The notes beneath the pieces are model-generated. The model did no database searches. It was not told the DNA's origin and saw nothing but the letters and a program-made list of their open reading frames with translations. From Phycisphaerales bacterium UBA3158 (lineage in GTDB: Bacteria > Planctomycetota > Phycisphaerae > Phycisphaerales > SM1A02): DNA of 5,735 nt. The translations under genes were made by a program, and so were the position numbers. The DNA lies in NCBI GenBank assembly GCA_002364555.1, contig DEYM01000050.1:1-5735 (forward strand). Direction: 5' to 3'. Position 1 is the first letter of the stretch; the number at the start of each line of letters is the position of its first letter. Shown one piece after another: positions 1-5,735 of this stretch.

Positions 1-277
1 GGATTCCTCGAGCGGCACAGGCCTTCAGATCGACATTGTCGAGTCCGACACCAGCTCGTCCGACCACCTTGAGCTGTGGAGCACGATCGAGAAGCTGCTC
101 ATCGACGATGGTGTACGTACGTATGAGCAATCCAGTCGCTTCGGAGAGAAGGGAGTCGAACTCGGGATCATCGATGGCGCACCTGCGGAGATCCACCCTT
201 GAACCGATCCATTCGATGGCTTCCTCGTCGAGGTGTTCGGTCAGGATGATCATTGGTCTGTTGGACATGGCAGGCAT
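1..277 (-). CDS. D-isomer-specific 2-hydroxyacid dehydrogenase, probable phosphoglycerate dehydrogenase (partial, C-terminus missing)
   Basis: Only the first ~92 codons lie in the window. The translation starts MPAMSNRPMIILTEHLDE, a first beta strand typical of the substrate-binding domain of NAD-dependent 2-hydroxyacid dehydrogenases. It continues through LLIRTYTIVDEQLLDRAP (residues 50-67) to LKVVGRAGVGLDNVDL (69-84) and ARGI at the edge. The GRAGVG-x-DNVD string is characteristic of D-3-phosphoglycerate dehydrogenases (serA, first step of serine synthesis from glycolysis), but related dehydrogenases share parts of it. The NAD-binding Rossmann motif, catalytic Arg/Glu/His and any ACT domain lie beyond the left edge, so the substrate is not proven. 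Three in-frame starts are possible. ATG at 277 has GGGA six bases upstream. ATG at 268 has no evident ribosome site. ATG at 253 forms an ATGA overlap with the addA stop. 277 is used here as the longest, but 253 or 268 could be right. Tight overlap suggests cotranscription with addBA. Confidence 0.82.
   Translation of the reverse strand, partial: MPAMSNRPMIILTEHLDEEAIEWIGSRVDLRRCAIDDPEFDSLLSEATGLLIRTYTIVDEQLLDRAPQLKVVGRAGVGLDNVDLKACAARGI
250..253 (-). promoter_or_regulatory. ATGA overlap of the addA stop with a candidate dehydrogenase start
   Basis: The TGA ending addA (252-250) overlaps an in-frame ATG of the dehydrogenase (253-251), giving the same ATGA pattern as at the addB/addA junction. 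Starting here gives MIILTEHLDEE, beginning right at the first beta strand of the domain. No Shine-Dalgarno-like sequence stands in front of it. Whichever start is used, the two genes overlap. Confidence 0.5.
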
Positions 278-3200
278 GGTACGTCCCGGCCGGATTCGAT
301 GAAGAGTAGTCGGCCCGTCACCGCGACTTCGGGAATCCCGGCACTGAAATGATCCCGCACCACCTGGGCATATCGATCTATCTGAGGCGAATATCGTTCA
401 ACTGCTTCCTGCTCGGATGCCTCGTCATCGACTCGACCGGACTTGAAGTCGATGATCTCGATGAATCTGACGACTCCATTCGACCGGCCCACCACGAGTC
501 GATCGATCCGACCTCGGACAGGTGAGCCATCGGAGGTCGAAAGAATCGGCCATTCGTTGAGCACCTCCAGATCATCACAGCCAAGGGACTGATAGGCCCT
601 GCGACTCAATCGATCCGAGATGGTCTTGTTCCTGATCGCATCGTTCAGGACTCGTACCGCTTCCGTTCTCTCGTCTGTCGATATCGGTCGGCCCGTCATC
701 ATCGAGGTGCGAGTGAAGGCCATGGCGAGATCGTCGTCGGATGGCGTCCCCTCATCAAGCCAGATGATCGTGCGGAACAGCTCGTGAAGAAGCGTGCCTC
801 TTCTACGGGCTCCGGTTTCGATGATCTGGAATGATTCGCGAGTCGACTTGCGGGTCATCGAGGGTGGTGGAGCAGGCTTCGATTCCCCGTTGTCCGTAAT
901 CCGAATCGGACGTGGTTCGCCGATTGGTTCGATCACTTCTCGTTCAATCCGGTTGTGATCACTCCATCCAGCCGCCGTGCGTGTCCAGAATCTTCCGTGT
1001 TCGTCCTCCTCGACGGAGTTGTAGGCGGCATCCAGGTCTGGTATCGCTCCTCGAACGATGGAACCCGCGGAAAGAACCGTCCGATCGTTCTTGCTCTCGA
1101 CCTGGAAGATGAGATTCAGCACACGGCGTGCACGGGTGATCGCGACGTAGAGCAACGACAACCGGTCCCCCAGATTCCGCTCCCATTCACGTTGGGATAC
1201 GAACTCGAGCAGAGGAACATAGTGTCGGATCGACGAAGACATTCGAGGAACGATGAGTGCCATGGGCTCCTGGGGGGATGGTGACCAGGTCAGACATCCG
1301 CCATCCTTGTTCTCCTCCACCAGCGCATCGTTGAGCACGGGCAGAACGACCTCGTCGAATTCAAGCCCCTTGGAGGCGTGCATGGTCATCACCCGGACGG
1401 ATGCGCCCGAAGGCTCCCCTGCGGAGGAGGACTCGACGTGCCGGACGAAATCACCGAGTACCAGAGTGTCCGTCGGATTCCAGGCTGCCGCGAGATCGAT
1501 CACGTATTCGATCGCCTTGCGATCTCCTGCATCCATGTGCTCATGTATCTGATTGACGATCGTCTGAAGATAGCCATCGATCCCGAGCGAGATGATCTCC
1601 CGACGGATGTGCAGAGCGATCTTTGAAAGCAGCTGATTGCGCTTATCCGGTTCGATCAGCTCGATGGGAGGCAGGTGAACGACTTCGCCGATTGGGGAAT
1701 GCGATACGTCGTAGGCCGCCTCTCGATGATCGGGATGCTCCGCCAATCGAAGCAGGGACATGAAACACACCACAGCCCTTGAATCGGAAAGCGAGCCGGC
1801 ACCCTCTTCACTGGCATCGATGCCAGCCGATTTGAGCGCTTCGACCGCGGCGGCGACCTGCTTGTTGGTGGACAGCAGGACTCCGATCGAACCACTCACC
1901 TCGGAACGATCCTTCACGATCCCGACGATCTGCTCGACCAGCGTCTGGTTCTTTATGGTGTCGTTGAGCCTGCCACCCTGTGGAACGCGAGCCGCAGGAT
2001 CGATCTGATAGGCCAGAACCGCGCCGGGCATGTCGGGATGGGCCGTTTCATGATGATCGAATCGCCAGTCGGACAGCGCTCGTGAAACCGGAGTGCCCGA
2101 GGTCCTGGATTTCGGCAGTCCACAGGTTTCAAGGGTGTTCGATGGAATCGAATGGTGTCGAGCCCTCGAGAAGGCGGCGTTCTCATCAAGGCTCGAGAAC
2201 ACGTCGTTCACGAAATCAATGACGGCAGGACCCGATCGATAGCTTCGATCGAGTGTCGATTCATGGAAACCATCCTCGACGAGTGTCGACAGCTTTCCAA
2301 GCAGGGACGGTGTACCACCCCGCCATCCGTAGATTGACTGCTTCGGATCGGCCACCACGAGCATTCGTCTTGGTAGATCGTGGCCACCTTCACCCGAGAG
2401 TATCTCGCGGATGATCGGTTCCATGACGTTGAATTGCGCATCGGACGTGTCCTGGAATTCATCCAGCGCGAGATCCCGTATCTCCGAATCGAGTCGGTAG
2501 TTCAACCACTCCCGATTGGTCGACTCCAGGAGTCTGGCGGCAGACAGTTGATCGGCGATGTCCTGGAATCCGTAGAAACCCGCTTCCCGATGACGTCGAC
2601 GGGCGCAGATGTCGATTCCACGAAGCAGAATCCGCCATGAACGCATCTGTGATCTGATGGCGTCCACGATTTTCATGCGCGCGTGCTGGATGAGTGGATT
2701 GATCGCCATCTCGAACTCGACAGGCACATCTGATCTGTCGAAGGGCGTGTTCAGGGCCGTCGCGGTGGTGATGCTGTCCTGAAGAAAATCGAACCAGTCG
2801 TTTGCCCCGGCGATCTCGACGATTCTTCTTCTCGCCTTGATCCAGTTCGCCTTCTCGGTGCCATCCTTCTTCAGGGCGAGTGGCGCCCCTTCCAGATTCC
2901 TGATCGATTCCACAACCTCATCATCACTCAATCTCGATGCACCGGGCACGATGATCTCGTCCTCAAGGGAGTCCAGGAAGGACCACATGCGATCGTCGCC
3001 GGCTATCAGGTGTGATTGTCTCCATGTGGAGATGAGTCCGGGTGAGCTTCGTTCCCCGAACACCAGGGGGATCAGACGCCCATGTACCTGCGCCTTGAGT
3101 ATCTCCTGTTCGGCTTCGACCACGAGCGTCCTGATGACATCGGCGGATGCCTGGTCCAGTAGATCGTCCAGTGATCTCGTCCGGATCGAATGGAGTGTGG

Positions 3201-3612
3201 GCTCGTCGCCGATCGACCATCCCACCGGCATGCCTATTTCACCCGCGAACGTCTGCGCGATTCGGTGGAACAGACCATCGAGTGTTCCGAATTGGAGCCT
3301 GTGCAGACTTCGTGTGACATCCGCCAGAATCTCGTTCATCTCTTCGGGTGTGGGTGCGGGATTGACTCCGAACCCATCCACGAACATCGACAGTGAATCC
3401 GGATCCATCGCCGAGGCGGCGAGATGGTCCAGTACCCGATGGAGGATCTCGCCAGCTGCATTTCTCGTGAAGGTCGCCGCGACGAGTCCGGCTGGATCCG
3501 CGTCTCCGGTCCTTCGTCTGCGATCGATCATCCACCCGATGCATTGATTCGCAAGCGTCCAGGTCTTTCCACATCCCGCATTGGCCGTGATGAGCTGACG
3601 AAGTTCGGTCAT
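250..3612 (-). CDS. addA: AddA-like ATP-dependent helicase/exonuclease (UvrD/RecB family)
   Basis: Motor and nuclease subunit of an AddAB-type double-strand-break repair enzyme: 3'-5' SF1A helicase plus PD-(D/E)XK nuclease. 1120 residues, near the usual ~1200 of AddA. Motifs in order: Walker A 10-17 (ANAGCGKT), Ia 45-56 (AATFTRNAAGEI), Ib 109-118 (GTLDGLFHRI), II 381-388 (LALDEFQD), III 418-433 (ADPKQSIYGWRGG core), IV 454-460 (LDRSYRS), V 741-752 (VMTMHASKGLEF), VI 820-830 (LLYVAITRARR). The C-terminal nuclease shows H943 (GTLLHELF), D1037 (RGRIDR), D1055-F-K1057 (IDFKSG) and Q1077/Y1081 (QIDRY), so both activities should be functional. The reading frame stays open for 143 codons upstream, but the ATG at 3612 is preferred: it puts Walker A at residue 10 as is usual, has GAGG seven bases upstream, and overlaps the addB stop as ATGA. 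The upstream extension is Arg/Pro/Ser-rich and overlaps the addB nuclease domain. The gene ends in TGA at 250-252, overlapping the next gene. Confidence 0.93.
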   Translation of the reverse strand: MTELRQLITANAGCGKTWTLANQCIGWMIDRRRRTGDADPAGLVAATFTRNAAGEILHRVLDHLAASAMDPDSLSMFVDGFGVNPAPTPEEMNEILADVTRSLHRLQFGTLDGLFHRIAQTFAGEIGMPVGWSIGDEPTLHSIRTRSLDDLLDQASADVIRTLVVEAEQEILKAQVHGRLIPLVFGERSSPGLISTWRQSHLIAGDDRMWSFLDSLEDEIIVPGASRLSDDEVVESIRNLEGAPLALKKDGTEKANWIKARRRIVEIAGANDWFDFLQDSITTATALNTPFDRSDVPVEFEMAINPLIQHARMKIVDAIRSQMRSWRILLRGIDICARRRHREAGFYGFQDIADQLSAARLLESTNREWLNYRLDSEIRDLALDEFQDTSDAQFNVMEPIIREILSGEGGHDLPRRMLVVADPKQSIYGWRGGTPSLLGKLSTLVEDGFHESTLDRSYRSGPAVIDFVNDVFSSLDENAAFSRARHHSIPSNTLETCGLPKSRTSGTPVSRALSDWRFDHHETAHPDMPGAVLAYQIDPAARVPQGGRLNDTIKNQTLVEQIVGIVKDRSEVSGSIGVLLSTNKQVAAAVEALKSAGIDASEEGAGSLSDSRAVVCFMSLLRLAEHPDHREAAYDVSHSPIGEVVHLPPIELIEPDKRNQLLSKIALHIRREIISLGIDGYLQTIVNQIHEHMDAGDRKAIEYVIDLAAAWNPTDTLVLGDFVRHVESSSAGEPSGASVRVMTMHASKGLEFDEVVLPVLNDALVEENKDGGCLTWSPSPQEPMALIVPRMSSSIRHYVPLLEFVSQREWERNLGDRLSLLYVAITRARRVLNLIFQVESKNDRTVLSAGSIVRGAIPDLDAAYNSVEEDEHGRFWTRTAAGWSDHNRIEREVIEPIGEPRPIRITDNGESKPAPPPSMTRKSTRESFQIIETGARRRGTLLHELFRTIIWLDEGTPSDDDLAMAFTRTSMMTGRPISTDERTEAVRVLNDAIRNKTISDRLSRRAYQSLGCDDLEVLNEWPILSTSDGSPVRGRIDRLVVGRSNGVVRFIEIIDFKSGRVDDEASEQEAVERYSPQIDRYAQVVRDHFSAGIPEVAVTGRLLFIESGRDVPCLPCPTDQ
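284..287 (-). promoter_or_regulatory. Weak candidate ribosome binding site for the dehydrogenase (GGGA)
   Basis: GGGA on the minus strand lies six bases before the ATG at 277, within the 3' end of addA. It is the only purine-rich match before the three candidate starts (277, 268, 253). It weakly favours the longest start, while the ATGA overlap at 250-253 favours the shortest. Confidence 0.3.
1811..1826. repeat. Perfect 16-bp palindrome inside addA
   Basis: CTGGCATCGATGCCAG reads the same on both strands. It lies in the codons around SAGIDAS (about residues 595-601) of AddA. An eight-base arm is only mildly unexpected in a window this size, and the GATC/TCGA-rich composition makes it more likely by chance. 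No function is assigned. Confidence 0.6.
3609..3612 (-). promoter_or_regulatory. ATGA stop/start overlap coupling addB to addA
   Basis: On the minus strand the ATG of addA (3612-3610) and the TGA of addB (3611-3609) share two bases, giving ATGA. This arrangement usually means translation of the downstream gene is coupled to termination of the upstream one, which would suit subunits made in equal amounts. The overlap is directly visible; the coupling is inferred. Confidence 0.85.
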
Positions 3613-5735
3613 GAAAGAACCTCGCTGACGGCTTCCTTCAATCGACCTTCCCGGATGATCCTGATGACTTCCGAAGCGGTCGCCTCCGCCTCCTCGATGT
3701 CGCTCATGGACCAATCGGCGAGCCTGAAACCGCTGCGTGCGGGATCCGGCGGCAGACTTATGTACCCAAGTCCTGTCGGGTCCAGCTCGATGTCCCTGCT
3801 CTGCAGGAGAAACCGGTAGAGGGGGAGCTGGAGATCGATCCAGCCATTCCTGTTTCGATGGGCTTTCTCGGGAGTTTCGCCCTTGGCACCGGTCTTGTAG
3901 TCGAGCGCCTGGTATCCATGGTCCCTGTGGTGATCGACACGGTCGATCTTTCCATGCAGGTAGAGGCCATCCGCATCGGGATACAGTGGTGGTTCGAAGC
4001 CCCGGGGGCCGAAGTCGGCTTCGACCATGTGGACTCTCCAACCATCCTTCGCCCGCTGCGCCTGTCTGGGCGCAAAGGCACGGAGTCGGTGGCGAGCGAT
4101 CTCGACCTGGAGGCGGACACCCGGCAACTGGTGCTCGCCATACCTCTTGAGGACATGGTGGTCGAGGATCTCCATGAATTCGGATTCGATGTGGGACGCG
4201 TCGTCGTCGGATGTCTCACGCCTCAATTCACGTCGTCCCCATTGTTCGAGGACCTCGTGCAGGAACGAACCGAATCCCATCGCATCAAGTGCATCGTTGT
4301 TCTCGATGGACTGGATTCGGATCCTCTCATCACGTTGAAGGAGAAAGTCGAATCTCGTCTTCGACTTCAGATATCCCTTGAAGGCCGTGACCGAAAGATG
4401 GTTGATCACAGGCTCACCCTCGGGCAGTGGCCGATCGATGAATCCGGTTGCGCCATCATCCACGGAATGCCACTGTGCCATCTCGGGCCCACGCCTCCTG
4501 TCGTCCACCAGCCAGGCGATTCGATGGGCAAGCGGCTTTCCATCCAATCGAAGGAGCAACCGGCTCGGGATGAGCGGCTCTCCGGTCGATGATCTTCTCG
4601 CCGTGACCAGTCTGACATTTCGACCCGACTGGAGAATGGCCGACAACAACCAGGCATCGCGTGCCGTTCGACGTCTCTGGGAATTCAATCCGAGCAGATC
4701 GCGAGCCACCTCCGGCAACCAGTTGTCGACGGATGCCGCTGATGGAAGAATTCCCTCGTTCAGACCGGTGAGCATCAGATCGTCGGCGTCATCGAGATGC
4801 GCCTCCAGCCATCCGACAACCCCGACCGGGGCGTTTGATTGCGATCCTCCGGAATGACGTTGAAGGGAACCGACGATCATCCGAAGAAGTTCGCAGGCTC
4901 GGACCTCGGGCATATCCCCCTCGATATCGAGCTGTGATTCGAACAAGTCGCGCAACAATCTCAATGAAGAGAGATCCTCGTCCTCAAGCGGTGAATCGCT
5001 TTCGGCCATGAACTCCTCGAGCATCCCCATGATCGGCCGGGCCCAGTCGGATGTCGGACGTTCACCCTCGGTCAATGGCGCCAACTGTTCCAGAAGAGGC
5101 CCTACCAGCGACTTGAAGGCGGCACGAGTTTTCGAACCTTCCGGGAAGTCGCTCAATGTGCGAGGCAGATGCTTCGACCAGAGTGAATCCCATCTGGCGA
5201 CTGGTCTATCCACCCCTTGATCCATCAACCATTTCGATAGGTCCGGGTGACGAACGAGCTGCGCGAGGTATCTGGCGGACTCGTCCTCCAGGTAGTTGGC
5301 CAGCGTGGCCAGCAGTCGACCGATCCGACCGCGCTCGAGTCGATTGGTCGATAGGGAATCGATACACAGGCCATTGGTTTCGAAATGCTGTTCGAAGAGT
5401 GGTTGGAGATTCTCATCCGGGACCGCGATGGTCGCGCACTCGACGATTCCTCGCTCGTGCGTCAAGTCGGCCATGAAGTCCAGGGCGGCCGCGATCTGAT
5501 CGTCCACCCGTTCGCAGGTGACGAGTTCATCCGCTGATATGTCGATCGGCCTCTGTTCCCACGCGTCGATGTCAACGGCGCCGTTGACATCGAATACGTT
5601 CGCCAGTTCCTTCTCGTCACCATGAATGACCGTCCTGACGACAACACCCGTTTCACCGATCGAATCCAGGAGACGGATCATCAATCGGGATGGATCTGCC
5701 GAGATGATCGTGATCGAATCGATGTCACCGGTCAC
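3609..5735 (-). CDS. addB: AddB-like subunit of ATP-dependent helicase-nuclease, PD-(D/E)XK nuclease (partial, N-terminus missing)
   Basis: Partner subunit of an AddAB-type enzyme that resects double-strand DNA ends for RecA-dependent recombination in the cytoplasm. The visible 708 residues begin within the helicase-like scaffold. A GTG lies exactly at the window edge, but AddB proteins are usually about 1000 residues or more, so it is probably an internal Val and any Walker A is off-window. Residues 321-332 (MLTGLNEGILPS) carry the GLNEG-x-x-P signature typical of AddB/RecC-like proteins. Residues 353-393, with RRRTARDAW and later PSRLL, match the degenerate motif VI region. The C-terminal RecB-type nuclease has H493 (FGSFLHEVLEQW), D598 (HGKIDRV), D612-Y-K614 (LDYKTG) and Q636/Y640 (QLPLY), so the active site looks complete. 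There is no Cys after C281, so no iron-sulfur cluster is possible in the nuclease domain. The gene ends in TGA inside the addA start codon. The family call is firm; the exact subtype (AddB versus another RecB-nuclease partner) is inferred from the pairing with AddA. Confidence 0.86.
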   Translation of the reverse strand: MTGDIDSITIISADPSRLMIRLLDSIGETGVVVRTVIHGDEKELANVFDVNGAVDIDAWEQRPIDISADELVTCERVDDQIAAALDFMADLTHERGIVECATIAVPDENLQPLFEQHFETNGLCIDSLSTNRLERGRIGRLLATLANYLEDESARYLAQLVRHPDLSKWLMDQGVDRPVARWDSLWSKHLPRTLSDFPEGSKTRAAFKSLVGPLLEQLAPLTEGERPTSDWARPIMGMLEEFMAESDSPLEDEDLSSLRLLRDLFESQLDIEGDMPEVRACELLRMIVGSLQRHSGGSQSNAPVGVVGWLEAHLDDADDLMLTGLNEGILPSAASVDNWLPEVARDLLGLNSQRRRTARDAWLLSAILQSGRNVRLVTARRSSTGEPLIPSRLLLRLDGKPLAHRIAWLVDDRRRGPEMAQWHSVDDGATGFIDRPLPEGEPVINHLSVTAFKGYLKSKTRFDFLLQRDERIRIQSIENNDALDAMGFGSFLHEVLEQWGRRELRRETSDDDASHIESEFMEILDHHVLKRYGEHQLPGVRLQVEIARHRLRAFAPRQAQRAKDGWRVHMVEADFGPRGFEPPLYPDADGLYLHGKIDRVDHHRDHGYQALDYKTGAKGETPEKAHRNRNGWIDLQLPLYRFLLQSRDIELDPTGLGYISLPPDPARSGFRLADWSMSDIEEAEATASEVIRIIREGRLKEAVSEVLS
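3620..3623 (-). promoter_or_regulatory. Ribosome binding site of addA (GAGG)
   Basis: GAGG on the minus strand ends seven bases before the ATG at 3612, inside the last codons of addB. It supports this start over the in-frame starts up to 4041. It is a short match, so it only adds to the evidence from the ATGA overlap and the Walker A position. Confidence 0.6.
5566..5593. repeat. Perfect 28-bp palindrome inside addB
   Basis: Two 14-base arms, TCGATGTCAACGGC and its exact reverse complement, abut with no spacer, centred between 5579 and 5580. Pairing fails at the next base on each side (5565 G, 5594 A). It lies in the codons for FDVNGAVDID, residues 48-57 of the visible AddB fragment. No T-run follows on either strand, so it is not an evident intrinsic terminator. 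It could be a dyad protein-binding site, an mRNA hairpin or chance; the sequence alone does not tell. Confidence 0.85.

Noticed and set aside
36..302. 88-codon plus-strand open frame at the left end.
   Set aside because: It is antisense to the dehydrogenase N-terminus, whose GRAGVG-x-DNVD motif is clear on the minus strand.
1811..1826. Reading the 16-bp palindrome as an SOS (LexA) box.
   Set aside because: It does not match the known CTGT-N8-ACAG or GAAC-N4-GTTC type boxes and lies deep inside addA.
2837..3547. 236-codon plus-strand open frame opposite the N-terminal part of addA.
   Set aside because: Ser/Arg-rich composition of the kind produced by a non-coding frame in GATC/TCGA-rich DNA; the opposite strand carries helicase motif Ib and neighbouring conserved AddA sequence.
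3613..4041. 143-codon in-frame extension upstream of the addA ATG at 3612.
   Set aside because: It is rich in Arg, Pro, Gly and Ser with no domain-like pattern and lies wholly over the addB nuclease motifs in another frame. Walker A at residue 10 from the ATG at 3612, the GAGG and the ATGA overlap all favour the shorter form.
3858..4592. 244-codon plus-strand open frame.
   Set aside because: It is the antisense mirror of the addB nuclease region. No recognisable domain is seen, and the minus-strand protein in the same place has a full set of catalytic motifs.
5566..5593. Reading the 28-bp palindrome as a Rho-independent terminator.
   Set aside because: No T-run follows on either strand and it lies in the middle of an open, conserved-looking coding frame.

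Overview
The whole window is minus-strand coding sequence with essentially no intergenic space. It holds three head-to-tail genes, read from right to left. The first is the C-terminal 708 codons of an AddB-like protein (3609-5735, N-terminus beyond the right edge). The second is a complete AddA-like UvrD/RecB-family helicase-nuclease of 1120 residues (250-3612). The third is the first ~92 codons of a D-isomer-specific 2-hydroxyacid dehydrogenase, probably of the phosphoglycerate dehydrogenase (SerA) type, which runs off the left edge (1-277).

The two large genes together encode an AddAB-type double-strand-break resection enzyme. AddA supplies an intact superfamily-1 ATPase motor and a RecB-type nuclease. 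AddB supplies a second RecB-type nuclease on a helicase-like scaffold. Both nuclease sites keep their catalytic His, Asp, Asp-x-Lys and Gln-x3-Tyr residues, which argues for the dual-nuclease AddAB arrangement rather than RecBCD. The visible AddB nuclease domain contains no cysteine, so it cannot hold the iron-sulfur cluster known from Bacillus AddB.

The genes are very tightly packed. addB and addA share a 4-base ATGA stop/start overlap (3609-3612). The dehydrogenase start overlaps the addA stop, either by another ATGA (250-253) or by 28 bases, depending on the start chosen. This suggests a single transcript with translational coupling, entered from a promoter to the right of the window. No terminator, RNA gene, CRISPR array, mobile element or attachment site was seen. 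The most unusual non-coding signal is a perfect 28-bp palindrome inside addB (5566-5593).

The organism is a bacterium of moderately high GC, mid-to-upper fifties percent by eye, with very frequent GATC/TCGA tetramers. The protein style and tight packing would fit a planctomycete/Phycisphaerae-like lineage, but this is an impression, not a demonstrated assignment. The region looks like ordinary chromosomal housekeeping DNA, and I did not find a convincing new biological system in it.
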